A DNA stretch of 64,000 nt from Symsagittifera roscoffensis (lineage: Eukaryota; Xenacoelomorpha; Acoela; Convolutidae). A model generated the notes under the pieces. It was not told the DNA's origin, searched no databases, and worked only from the letters and a program-made list of their open reading frames with translations. Location: assembly GCF_963678635.1 (NCBI RefSeq), contig NC_087064.1, positions 18,464,509 through 18,528,508 on the forward strand. Reading direction: 5' to 3'. Below, in pieces: positions 1-13,600 of the stretch (its first letter is position 1; each line of letters opens with the position of its first letter). The translations under genes and the position numbers were made by a program.

Positions 1-400
1 GTCGATCTGGTGTTGAGAGAACGGACTCGAGTGATTAACTCATCTGCTACTTGCATTGATCATTTTGCCATTAAAAACGTAAATCCATCTCAAGCAGATG
101 TATTACAACATCAAAGTTTCAGTGAAAATTATCCAGTCGCAATTCAGTTTAGTTTCATTGCCATCGCGATTAAGTTTCTAGCCCTATATCTTGGCTTTGA
201 ATGAATTCAAACAAAAGTTGTTTTTTTTTTACCATGAGCACTCATTTAGTAATTTTGTGCTACAAGTTAACGTAAATACTGGATTCAAAAATTTTAGAGA
301 AATGATTTCTGAAGCTATTGACCGTAAGGCCTCTAAAAAGCCAAGAAGTTTCCTATTTGGTTCACAAATAGCATAAAAGAGCTCAGAACAAAAAGGAATT
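1..400 (+). pseudogene. LINE endonuclease C-terminal fragment
   Basis: Plus-strand remnant of a non-LTR retrotransposon ORF2. From base 10 the frame contains SSATCIDHF and, about 25 residues on, SENYPVAIQFSF. These resemble the TCIDHIF and SDHYPV motifs near the end of AP-type endonucleases of CR1/L2-like LINEs. Around 185-195 the reading continues in another frame (ALNEFKQKLFFFYHEHSF, then FREMISEAIDRKASKKPR), which resembles the endonuclease-RT linker, so there is a frameshift. No reverse transcriptase follows, and the 5' part lies outside the window. It is not the same lineage as the LINE at 45912-50660, whose equivalent region differs. Assignment rests on motif recall only. Confidence 0.5.
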
Positions 401-1698
401 ACTTCCATGAAATGAGTTTATAACAAGGCTAATCAAGAATATGTACGTTTAGCAATATGAAAGTTAGAGTAGAAAAAGAAACTTAAGGTACTAAAAAAGA
501 AAACCATTTCAAAAAATTGTAAATTTGGACTCAAGGCCTATATACAAATTACTTGGGGACCTCATCCAAAACTGAAATAGAGCAATTCAATGCATTTTTT
601 ACGATAATAGCTTCTGGTTCGACACCTAAGCTGACAACTTGTAGTCCAATTTTCCCACCCGAAAATAAATTCTATTTTTTCTAACCGAAGTCACACCATT
701 GGAGATGAGCAGCTGTATTGAAAACTTACCATCCAAAAAAAAATCAACCATTCGGTACAAGAGCTACCATGATCTTTAAAATCCTGAATTTAAATTTCTA
801 ACTAGTTGAAAATTTTCTAACTTGTTCACAATTTTCGTGATAATTATCTTCTTAATAATAATGAATAAGTTAGTTTCGTACATTCCTAACAGATTATAGT
901 CTAGAGGTACATTCCTTCTTTGATTACATTACAAAAAAAATCTAGCCAGGACACACCCACATTTACACTTGACCGAGAAACAAAACGCCATCTAACCTAT
1001 CATGATGTTGTTGATGATTGCACTATCAGCTGTGCTTAGAGTCGTCTTGCTCGTCAAATGACACCTTCTCTTCTTGTCTATTGGAAACTCATTAAAATTA
1101 GTGACCAGCACTTTCTTGGTTACGATAATTAAAATTTATTTAAAATTTCTACGAATAATTTATAAAATCATAGTTTCTATCTGAAAAGGAATCGTATTTA
1201 TAAGCCTACTGGCTGTAAAAGCTCAAAATTATTTTCGCGAAGAATGACTTCAAAATTTTAACAAGCAAAAACAAGCTACCATTACATTTAGCCGTTATGC
1301 AGTTAAACCATGAAGAATATGATAATGTTCAGTGGTCTAATTATATCTATGCTCGAAAAAGTAGCTCACAGAAACTTTTTTTATTTCATTTATCAAAAAG
1401 TTATTTACAAGCAATAATATGTACAATCAAACGCTCAATCACAGTAAAGATCAAATCAAAAGTTCAACCACGTCAAAGTTATTTTCAATGCATAAATTTC
1501 TTTCATAAGTCTTTCTTTTCTATTTCCAGGTCATTTTTGAAAATTAAAACCTCTAGCAGTTCAAAGTACCACATTAGTCTTCAAAAATGATCCCAGACTT
1601 TCTATTTTCAAAATTTTTAAACGAATCTGTCATCTATGCTGTGTAATCACATCTGAGACATCATCAGCCGATGAATCCTTTTTCCCTCTGTTGTCAGT
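401..1698. other. Non-coding stretch downstream of epsilon-tubulin
   Basis: AT-rich sequence with frequent stops in all frames. I see no gene, tRNA or clear repeat. It would hold the 3' UTR of the minus-strand epsilon-tubulin gene, but I could not pick a convincing polyadenylation signal. Confidence 0.5.
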
Positions 1699-4600
1699 TC
1701 ATAGCACTTGCAGCCGGGGTACTTGTGCAGGTGGGTTGTTTGCCTGTAGCACCAGTCCTTCATACTCCAGAATCTGACTGCGGAGAGACTCTGCAGCATC
1801 AGCTACCACATCCGCTGTCATATTGTCCACCCTGTAGAAAACAAAACATTATCTTTTCCAAAATTTCCCGTTTTTTGCAAACAAACTTCGTTCAGTCAAT
1901 GAACCAAACGACTACATAGAGGCGAAGCGGAGATTCATATCACTTTCGACAAACACAAACATAAACCAAAACATTACATAACAAAACAAAACTAAAAATG
2001 TTGAAAAAAACTCGATCTACTAAAATTTTCGAATGTCTCAATAAAAGTTGCTTCAGGCAAACATTCCAGGCGAAACTTTTAAATTTAAAAATTAGCAACG
2101 GAACAAAACTTACGAAGCGGAAATAAAGCAGACATTCTTTGAGCAGATATCAGTTGCGCCGAAAAAAAAATAGATTTTGTAAAAAGTTTCAAAAAACCAA
2201 GGTCCGGACGGGACTTGAACCCCAAGCCCTAAAGGCAACCACGCAAAGGCGACCAAGTTACCTCTAGACCATGAGGTGAAAAAAGGTATAGTTCCCGATT
2301 ACAAGACACTTGCTCCTGCGAGTGTGATGAATTAATAAACTTTCAGCTGTGATCAATAAAACATAGCCAACAGACAGTTGGCAAACTGATGTTGAATAAG
2401 GAAACCAAAAAAAATGACTTCCACACTTCGCATATGAGCTTTTACACTTCGCAAATTAATTTGAATTGAACTTCGCTTATGAGCTTTTACACTTCGCAAA
2501 TTAATTTGAATTGAACTTCGGAAAACAAAATTCAAGTTGCAAGAAATCAATTTCCTTAAAACTAGACTACATAAAACATAGCCAACAGACAATCGGAAAA
2601 ATTTTGTTGAATATCGAAACCAAAAAATAACTTCCAATGAGCTTTCCGTTTCTCATGTTACTTTGAATTGAAATTCACAAGTAATTTGAACTTAACTTCA
2701 GAAAACAAAATTTAAGCAGCAAGAAATCAATTTCCTTGATACCGACTACATAAAACATAGCCAACAGACAAATAAAACATAGCCAACAAACAGTGTTGTT
2801 GAATACGAAAACCGAAAAAAAATAACCGAAACCGAAACGCATACTGGAAAAATCCGGTGATAGTACGAAAAATTTGTTTTTCCATTAACTGCAAGGAAAA
2901 TGTAGAAAAAATATTTCATGTACTCAGGAGCTATTTTACTGTTCAATTTGCCGAAATCAATCATATTGCCACCTTCCGTATCCCATAAAAGGTCATCTTA
3001 ACAAGTCTGGAAAGCAAACTCAGTAGTCTAGTCTGTAAAACGGAAAAAAACTAGACCAGTTTTTGTCGACACCGAGACAATTCTTTTCAAACACGAATCA
3101 CGGCTGAAATGCTTTTGATATGACACTAGACCTCTTACAAGCTTCCGTGAAGTTGTCGGAACAATTATACAGAATTAATAAACAAAGTAATTGCATAAGC
3201 GTCATTGGAGTAGCGGATACACTCGGGATTGCGACACTTGAAGCCAAGGTTTCAATTCTAGCATTCGAAACCAGGGGCGGATCTAGTTTTTTCTCGAGAG
3301 CGGGGGGGGGGTTGTGGTTGGCGAATTTTCAAAAAAAAATTAGGGCGACCAAATTGATTTTGTGCGGTCCCCCAAATCCCTAAAAAGACCCAATTTTGAC
3401 CGCCGTAGGCAAACATAGTTTCTACGCCGTCGGCAAACTGCAGAAAAACAAGCCAAAAAATTGGTTTTCGGCGCGCGCTCCCCCTCAAGATTAGTATCAT
3501 ATTCACTAAGGCATAAAAGTCACCTATTTAATTTTCATTCCGCTAGGAATTCCTAAAAAAAAACAATTTTTTCATGGAACTTCTGATTTCATCGTAAAAG
3601 GAAACAACTAGCCATCAAATCAGCTAATGAATTAAACCGAAGTTGAAAATAAGCCTAAAAGAAACCGCCACAATTTTAACATAATCGTGAATCAATTTTC
3701 ATGAAAAAAACGGCAACCTTAATAAAAAAAAGTCTATTAAAATTTCAAAAAATGTTACGGACGATATATCCTTGCTGCATTTCAATGCATTTTTGCTATG
3801 AAAACTCATTTCGATATTATTTCATTTACAAAGCACCAAACATGCTTTAGCAAACAAAGCGCCAAAAGCAGCTTAAAAAGGTAAACACAGATGTGAAGCT
3901 CCGCTTCGCCAACACTAGCAAGAAAACGACAAAAAAGCAGCTCATTAAAGTGAAATATGTTTAAACAAGGGTGAAAACTAGCCTTGAAAAATAAAATTTT
4001 GCTGTGGCAGATTCGATCCCAGAATCATGAGAGACAGAATCGCCTGTCCTCGCATCTGCGCCGCGGGACTTTGACAATTTACTAACACCAGCCACAAATA
4101 AAATAGCTACATATGCTAATAAATTGTCAATAAGATGCAGCAAAAGTAGCACAAAATACAAATGACACAATTTTGCATGAAATAATTCACAATACTACAA
4201 ACTGAAGGCATCCACGCCAACTTTGAATGTAAAAAATTGGAAAACATTAATCTAAATTACGTATAAATTATGCATTTCAAAAAATCTGCTAAATATTATG
4301 AGTTGGACAACTTCTGAAAAAGTTTTTATTGTTTTATTGTTGTTTGAAACAAATACCTTTTTTCGGTGCGTTTGATGAATTAAAAAAGAATCAACTGTGT
4401 TAACTTAATACTAATCGAACGTCAAAGCACATGCTATCAAAAGCCGTAAAGATGCGACTAAACTGTCAATACTATGCAAAAAAAGTCAACAAATGGATGA
4501 CTTTCATTTGCGAGTTGGATTGCAAAAAAACTGGAGAGCGGGGATTTTTCTCGAGAGCGGGGAGGGGGGGGGTTTGTGGTTGGCGAAATTTTTAAAAAAT

Positions 4601-7600
4601 ATATATTTAGGGCGACCAAACTGATTTTATGCGGTCCCCCAAAAATCCCTAAAAAGACCCAATTTGACCGCCGTAGGCAAACTGATTTTCTACGCCATAG
4701 GCAAACTGCAGAAAAACAAGCCAAAACATTGCTTTTTCGGCGAGCGCTCCCCCTCAAAATAGGAATAATATTCACTACTCGATAAAAAAAGACCAATTTA
4801 TTTTTCAAAATTTTATTCTTATTCTGGAACTTCTGATTTCATCGTAAGAGGAAACAACTAGCCATCAAATCAGGTAATGAATTGAACCGAAGTTGAAAAT
4901 AAACCTAAAAGAAACCACCACAATGTAAAAATAAGCGTATATCAATTTTCATGAAAAAAAAAACAGCAACCTTAAAAAAAAAATTTTTTTTTTAATTTCA
5001 AAAAATGTTACGGACGTTATATCCTTGCTGAATTTCAAAGCATTTTTGATATGAAAAGTCATTTCGATATTATTTCATTTACAAAGCGCCAAACATGCTT
5101 TAGCGAACATAGCGCCAACAGCGATGAAGTAGCTTAAAAGGGTAAACACAGATGTGAAGCTGCGCTACAAAAACACTAGCAAGAAAAGATGCCACTAGAG
5201 CCGTAAAGATGCCACTAAAAGTGGCACTAACATTCGCGACATAGATTGGAAAAAAATAATATTCGTGCTATTACACTACGCTCGCAAGAGTTAGAAAATT
5301 TTTTTAAAAAAAAATAGGAAATACAGGAACAGTTATTACAAATTATTGAGTTAAGCGGAAATCGAACCATAAGCCTACAGCATTTCAGACGAATGCTTTT
5401 TCGAACTACGCCCTTGACGCTGACAAAACCGAAATAATAGCCACTCACGAAGCTGACAACACGTGCTATTAAACTGTCAATACTATGCAAAAAAAAGTCA
5501 ACAAATGGATCACTTTCATTTGCGAGTTGGATTGCAAAAAAAACCGACTCTTTTTATAACAATGCTCCCAAGCTTGGTTGTGTAAAAAACTCATCTAGTA
5601 GTTTTTGTTCAAACGAATTTCGCTTAAAAAGACCCATTTACTAATGAATTTTTGGACCTGTATTTTGTAAAACGAGCTCAATAAAAATTCTGGACCAATT
5701 TATATTTTTCTTTCATGTCTTAAGTTTTTCATCACAATATCTAAAATCAACCAAATTCGAGAAAAAAAAATATTTCAAAATGTGAAGTTTCATTCGTTCA
5801 GTCCAGACTTTTCAACTCGTAATTTCAATCAGCACTTTGATATCTATACACACCTAGTGTAGTGGTGTAGATTCGCCTTGCGTCTGTAGAGTTTGAGGAA
5901 TCTATTCTCTAGGCTAGAGAACGTGTGTCTGATGCAGAGACTGTTGGACACATTCAGTAGACTGTAGGGCAGTCCCACTGGCGCAACAGAACAGATGCCA
6001 GCCTTCCACCCGTCCTCGTTCCAGTGCATGAATTTGGTTTGCTTCCGCATCCTAAGCAACCAATCAAACAGTTACCAAAAAATAATATAAACACCTAAGA
6101 CTAGAATCCAGTATTTTAATTACGAGCGGGTCTCAGAAAAACAATTTAGTATTTTTTCAGGATTTAGAGCTCATTAGAATCATGTAAAATCAGTTTGAAC
6201 TTATTCACCAAATGAACTGCAAACTCCTTAGCTAGTTCAGAGATTCATCACAAAATTAAGATAGCACAAGCAAAAAAAACTGCTTGAAAAAATGTATTGA
6301 AATTAATATTTGAGCATGCAGGGAGATTCGAACTTCAATCCTCTATTATGCGAATGATTTGTTCCATCTTGAGGGAATAGGTAGAGGCTGTATCATATAC
6401 TGCAATGCTCAAGAAAAGGTTTCGATGAACTTTCCGCAAGGTCATTAATTTTTCAGCAATTTTTTTTGAGGTCAAATTAAGTCTGTCTGTATACCTGTTT
6501 TTTATCTATCTATTATCTATCTATTATATATTTAAATATACAGTAGAGCACTCACTTGTCAATGTTTCTTCTGACATCGGACAGAGTGACGTTGGCTCCT
6601 CGGAGGAGCAGAGCACATGCAATGTAGATGTCGTGTTTGGGGTCTGCCTCCAACAGCTGGTACTCCGCAGAAAAGGAATTGCTGAACATCTGATCTAAGT
6701 TCCTTGCCGGAAGCTGAAACGAACTAAACATATCTTTACTTTTCATCCTCGGGCTAAGTATTTTAACGAACAGGGCTGTCGTAAATAGAACACTTCTTTA
6801 GATTTGAAATTGTGTGTTCGTGTGTATCTAATCTTAAGAGAATGGTGGTATATTAGTGCTCGAACTGTTAGCAGTACAATGACATGATAGGTGTGCTGCA
6901 GGGTATATTAATATAATGCAGAGTACCAAAAAAAGTATATACTTCTTGTTTAACTGCTAATATGCTGAATAAAAGAATTTGATATATTTATTCTTTGCTT
7001 CGTGAATGTATTCTGAAAAACGTCCCAATTCTGATGATTTTGGTCGTAATTAATTGAAAATAATCAAAACTGAAGATACTATTTAGAGAACTCTTTGCTT
7101 TTTTGTGGACAAAGTAACAGAACACACCAGCTTCAAGCATGAATAAATTCAATTATCTTATTCATTTGTACGTTACCCTCAGATCTTTGAGGGAGTAGAG
7201 CGGACACTGACTGCTGGTGAGATACTGCATGCGGGGAAAGGGCACCATGTTCATCGTGACCTCGTTCAAATCCACATTGAGACTACCCTCGAAGCGACTG
7301 GAGGCAGTGAGGTTTAGGAGCAGATGCGCCACCAGGTTGTTCATGCTATCAAACGCCTGCTCCTCCTTCTGCAGCGAACCTGAAGAGAAACTGTGCTATT
7401 CTCTTGAACTGTAGAATTTTCGGCAACTTAAAACTGGTTAGGCGACAAGTCGTAACGAAAGAAAATTGGCGACAGCTCGTAACAAATGACAATTCTTAAG
7501 GAGACGCAAGCAACTAGCACCCATTTGCTTCTTACGAATTGTCACCTCACGATAATAATCATGTCAAGCTTTTTTGAAATTTTGAATACTGAATTTCGAT

Positions 7601-10600
7601 AAGCTAAAATCCTTGAAGCCAACCGTATCAATAAGGGAATAAGGTAAGTGAATAATAGCAAATAGTAATATCATGCTGAAGCAGCCAAGTGTTTAATCAA
7701 CAAGTATCAATGAAAGGTAGACAAAACTACTATTGAAGTACGGAGCTTTCATGCCGACCTGTGTTTTTGGTGAGTGCCGAATCCGAGTCTATTTTAGAAC
7801 TCGTCTCACCGGCCGAAGAGTAACACGAGCTACTTTTCTGTCCGCTCTTCGATCCCGACTGAGTTGAACCTAATGTGTCTCCACTCTGAGTCAGTTTCTT
7901 AGAGACTGTATTCACTAGCCGATCTAAGGCCGCGTTCTCAATTGGCAGAATGACGTCAGCATGTTCGGTCAGCTGGTGCATGGCCAACACTGAGTTGTAT
8001 GGCGATGTAATAACGTCATCCTGGTCTATTGAGGGGTACACTGGCACTACAAACCTAAATAAAGGCCAATATTTTGACAGTAGATACATGAACTTCTCAA
8101 AATGGGTTTCCCAATTTGATTTACAGGTTATCCTTAATTACGGTTTGCATCGTACTAGTAAAAAGTTCAATACTTAAACACCAAAATTTTACACAAATAC
8201 TAAACCATTCTTAACTTCAGCAAGGGGATAGCTCGTAATAGTAAGGCAGAAGCTCTAATAGAGACTTCCTATATAAAATTTTCAAAAAAGAATAGAGTTA
8301 AAGGTTTTTCAGACCAACGCCTTTAAGTTAAATTTCATGCATTGACGACTTGATCCTTTGCATGAAGACGACATCCATTTTCATTTATGTCTAAATCCCT
8401 GATTCCACTCCTGACGCAAGGAAACATGCGACATTTGGCATTAATCCATTAAAACTAATATTATCTTAATGCACTTGAAACTGAATGCGACTTCAGATCA
8501 CCAATTTCAATCATCACGCAATCTATTCGGCTCATGCATGCTGAACATGTATTGGAATATTCACATCGGCTATATTTAATTACTTGTTCATTTCGTGGTA
8601 AAGTTTATGGTACAAATTAAGAATCGGACCCTAGTTTGTACTTCTTCACTCTACATCTGCTTAAACACAGGAACAAACAAAGGTACATTGAACCTGGCGA
8701 GTCGTATTGATATAGCAAATGCATGGCTCAAAGCTCACTAAAGCAAAATTATATCCGCGGTTTTAATGCCATTCAGTCATAGAGAAATAATGATCCAACG
8801 ATGCGGCCTTTCAGCAATGGGCCAGAAAATGCGATGGCAAAAAATTATATTTCTCCTAGATAGGAGATTTAAGAACGCGAAAACAACAACACAGAGACAA
8901 AACGAAGCTTCACGTTACTTCAAATTGTAAGCGAGCTCACAGAAATGAGACGTGTCATTGAGTCGATTCAGAAAATGAAAAAATGCGAACTAAAAATGTG
9001 AATGAAAAATGTCGACGGAGAAAAAGCGGAGCTTCTCGCCACTTACAATACAACGCAAGCGTAGCATATCAAGCTAGCGAATAGAAATAGAGAAAAAAAT
9101 TACTAAAACCAAAAAAAATGAAAATGAAACTTTTTTCGACTAAATGAAAACTTCAATTCGGAAACATAACCGTCAGCATTAAATAAGCATTAGTATCAGT
9201 AAACGAACAGCCGCTAAGCTGACAGTACTTCGAAAGACAGACACTGAACTGAAAGCAAAAAAAATTCATTAAAATTATAGTCACAAAAAACTTTCGGTGA
9301 TAACATTTTTAAAAGTTGTAACTTACACACAACAGCCCTGAATTATTTTTTGCTCTTTAAATGTCACAAAAAAAGCTGAATGAAAAAAATATTCAGAATC
9401 CGAGTTGGTTGAATAGAAGACCACGTAAACTGACGATTGTTGACTGTTCGAGTAAGAAAAAAAACTTCATGCTTTGGAAACAAAGCCAAAAAAAAAACAG
9501 ACACAAAATTCCGGCAAATTGCTTTTTCTGAAAAAAAAAATTAATTTCATAACGACTGAAGGATGCAAGACCTTATACATATCAAACGGTGCAAAGGCAA
9601 CACTGTTAACTCTAGACCAATAGGAAGGAGCCTCCAATTTGCTGAGGTTCAAAAAAGTAAATTCAATTTCTTACAGATAGCAATTATTCAAACAAAAGGA
9701 AAGGAAGCCGACAAAAATAGGGCAAAATAGACATTTTTAGAGGTAATGTGAATTTTTCAATCAATTTGCATTAAACAATAGTATACAGAGGCTAAGTGGA
9801 GGTTGGCATCACTTGCATCACAATCGAAAAAAGAAATTGAGATGTTAAAAAAACCAAGTCTAGCCACACGTAAATTTTCATATGCCTCAATAAAAATTCG
9901 TTTTAGGCAAACATGCAAGACAATTGAATATTAAATTAGCAACCGAACAAAACTTCGTCCCCTGAAACAACAAAAAACAACATTTCCACTTGTAATTACA
10001 AGAAAACTTTAAGCAGCCACCAGTTGAGCCGAAAAACATTGATTTTTTTAAAATCAAGTTTCACGTCCCTACTGAAAGTAAAATGAACAACACTTGCAAT
10101 TTTAATGAAAGTTGCTTATAGCACATACAAAATCCGTGATGTAATAACTAAGCCGACAAAACTTCAGCAGACCAACGAAAGTCCGACAGTTCAATTTTAC
10201 CAGAAAAATGTTCAATTTCAAACATGCTGAAAATAACAAGGTCCTGCCGGGATTCGAAGCCAAAGTTAAGAGCGCTACCTCTAGGCCAAGTGGGAAAAAA
10301 CCTGGAAGCTGAAAAATTCAATAACAAAACACTTTCATTTTCTTACAGATATGTAATTAAAATCCTTTACGAGAAAAAAGGCCTTGTTCACGATTACAAG
10401 ATACTTGCTCCCGCAAGTGTAATTATGTTACATGAAGTAAGTTGCCGAATCAATGCTTTCATATGACCTTTATTTCAGCACTTGCACGTGTTGGAAACAG
10501 ATTTGTAAAAGCTGTTTTCAGGAAAAAAAAAGTATAGTTCGCATTAATTAAGCAACCAAAAAATTTACACAGAGAGAGGCGAAGCAGAGCTTCGCACAAC

Positions 10601-13600
10601 TTGCGATCGGAAAAAAAGCTATAATTAAAATCAAACGAAAAAAAAATAAATTAAAAAAAATCGTTATTGATATTAAAAATTGCAAAAAGGCCCAAATTAT
10701 CCGAAAAAATACTGTACCATTGACCATTGAAAACTATACAAGCAACTTTCGGATGGATAGAGAGAAGCCGAGTACTCAGTAGACGATTTTTTTTAAATAA
10801 AACGAATAATTAACAAATCGAGATGGTAAAATTACAATCAATGTAAATTCAAAATTCGATTTGGTCGGATTTTTGAAATGCTAAAACACTTACAATGGAA
10901 ATTTTTTACAGTAAAAACAAACGAGTCTTAGATGTTGCAACTAAGCCGACAAATATTAGGCAGACGATTTTAATTTAAACAGAAAATATCCCTTTGCCGT
11001 CCAAAGCGTAATCTAACCCCCAGGCTAAGTTCACAGGACTCACTTAGAAACTTGAATTTGTTATGAGCCAAGGTACTAACTGGAAACCACATGAGCCATG
11101 TGAACAAAGATATTTGCTGGAAAAAAATCAATTACCCGATTGCAATACCACTGCTTATCGCAATAAGAATCAAGTGTCAACTAAACAAACAGAAAATCGG
11201 TAGACGCCAGTTGAGCCGGAAAGAAACCTTTTGTCATGAGAAGTTTGAAGTTTAGAAACTCCCTCGTAACATGTTCGTAACATACCAATGAAAACCTTTG
11301 TTTTCATACAACAAATCACTAGGTGACTAAGCGGATTAAAGAAAAACCCGAAAACGAACAAAATTTTCAAGCAAAAAACAAAAACCGAAATTATAAAAAT
11401 CAAGGTTGGTAAATAGACAAAATATTCCTGTAATTTGTATATTTACCAGCAGTGATTTTGTTTAGTCTTTTTTTTTCACTTGAAAAGTTTATTCAGTTTC
11501 GGATTGTATTAAATCCGTTTAGTCACCTAATATTGCGTTGTTTGGAAGATATAACTTTTATCCTTTGGTTTTTTCCAAGGAAGTTTCAAATATTTATAGC
11601 TCAAACCGTTTCTGTTAAACTAAAACAATAAATCAATTTGAATTTACAAATTAAATTTGATTCGGTTCTAATGTAAGTTATCAATTATTCCATTAGTTTC
11701 TGTACGACAAGAACTTCGGTGACATAGCTTTTCGCACCACTGGCCTCGTAAATGAAAGTTTGTCGTCGGGATAAAACTTGTCAATTGACTTGTAAGAAAA
11801 TGTATAAGTGAGCGTTGTTTACCAGCCTGTATATGTCTGGGAAGTGTTCATGTAGGATGTTGAGTACCCTCTCTTGAACTGTAGAATTTTCGGCAACTTA
11901 AAACTGGTTAGGCGACAAGTCGTAACGAAAGAAAATTGGCGACAGCTCGTAACAAATGACAATTCTTAAGGAGACGCAAGCAACTAGCACCCATTTGCTT
12001 CTTACGAATTGTCACCTCACGATAATAATCATGTCAAGCTTTTTTGAAATTTTGAATACTGAATTTCGATAAGCTAAAATCCTTGAAGCCAACCGTATCA
12101 ATAAGGGATTAAGGTAAGTGAATAATAGCAAATAGTAATATCATGCTGAAGCAGCCAAGTGTTTAATCAACAAGTATCAATGAAAGGTAGACAAAACTAC
12201 TATTGAAGTACGGAGCTTTCATGCCGACCTGTGTTTTTGGTGAGTGCCGAATCCGAGTCTATTTTAGAACTCGTCTCACCGGCCGAAGAGTAACACGAGC
12301 TACTTTTCTGTCCGCTCTTCGATCCCGACTGAGTTGAACCTAATGTGTCTCCACTCTGAGTCAGTTTCTTAGAGACTGTATTCACTAGCCGATCTAAGGC
12401 CGCGTTCTCAATTGGCAGAATGACGTCAGCATGTTCGGTCAGCTGGTGCATGGCCAACACTGAGTTGTATGGCGATGTAATAACGTCATCCTGGTCTATT
12501 GAGGGGTACACTGGCACTACAAACCTAAATAAAGGCCAATATTTTGACAGTAGATACATGAACTTCTCAAAATGGGTTTCCCAATTTGATTTACAGGTTA
12601 TCCTTAATTACGGTTTGCATCGTACTAGTAAAAAGTTCAATACTTAAACACCAAAATTTTACACAAATACTAAACCATTCTTAACTTCAGCAAGGGGATA
12701 GCTCGTAATAGTAAGGCAGAAGCTCTAATAGAGACTTCCTATATAAAATTTTCAAAAAAGAATAGAGTTAAAGGTTTTTCAGACCAACGCCTTTAAGTTA
12801 AATTTCATGCATTGACGACTTGATCCTTTGCATGAAGACGACATCCATTTTCATTTATGTCTAAATCCCTGATTCCACTCCTGACGCAAGGAAACATGCG
12901 ACATTTGGCATTAATCCATTAAAACTAATATTATCTTAATGCACTTGAAACTGAATGCGACTTCAGATCACCAATTTCAATCATCACGCAATCTATTCGG
13001 CTCATGCATGCTGAACATGTATTGGAATATTCACATCGGCTATATTTAATTACTTGTTCATTTCGTGGTAAAGTTTATGGTACAAATTAAGAATCGGACC
13101 CTAGTTTGTACTTCTTCACTCTACATCTGCTTAAACACAGGAACAAACAAAGGTACATTGAACCTGGCGAGTCGTATTGATATAGCAAATGCATGGCTCA
13201 AAGCTCACTAAAGCAAAATTATATCCGCGGTTTTAATGCCATTCAGTCATAGAGAAATAATGATCCAACGATGCGGCCTTTCAGCAATGGGCCAGAAAAT
13301 GCGATGGCAAAAAATTATATTTCTCCTAGATAGGAGATTTAAGAACGCGAAAACAACAACACAGAGACAAAACGAAGCTTCACGTTACTTCAAATTGTAA
13401 GCGAGCTCACAGAAATGAGACGTGTCATTGAGTCGATTCAGAAAATGAAAAAATGCGAACTAAAAATGTGAATGAAAAATGTCGACGGAGAAAAAGCGGA
13501 GCTTCTCGCCACTTACAATACAACGCAAGCGTAGCATATCAAGCTAGCGAATAGAAATAGAGAAAAAAATTACTAAAACCAAAAAAAATGAAAATGAAAC

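Larger units (their letters stand above)
7401..11870. repeat. 4470-bp tandem duplication, left copy
   Basis: Direct tandem copy of 11871-16340. I saw only a handful of differences: single-base changes near 7669, 10467 and 11236, and one-base indels in A-runs near 9490 and at about 10617. The left copy starts in intron 4, about 20 bp upstream of exon 5, and ends with 44 bp of exon 3. The junction GAGTACCCT|CTCTTGAACT shows about 1 bp of microhomology. Content besides exon 4 (7759-8054) is two tRNA-core elements (about 9785-10425 and 10568-11165). Confidence 0.96.
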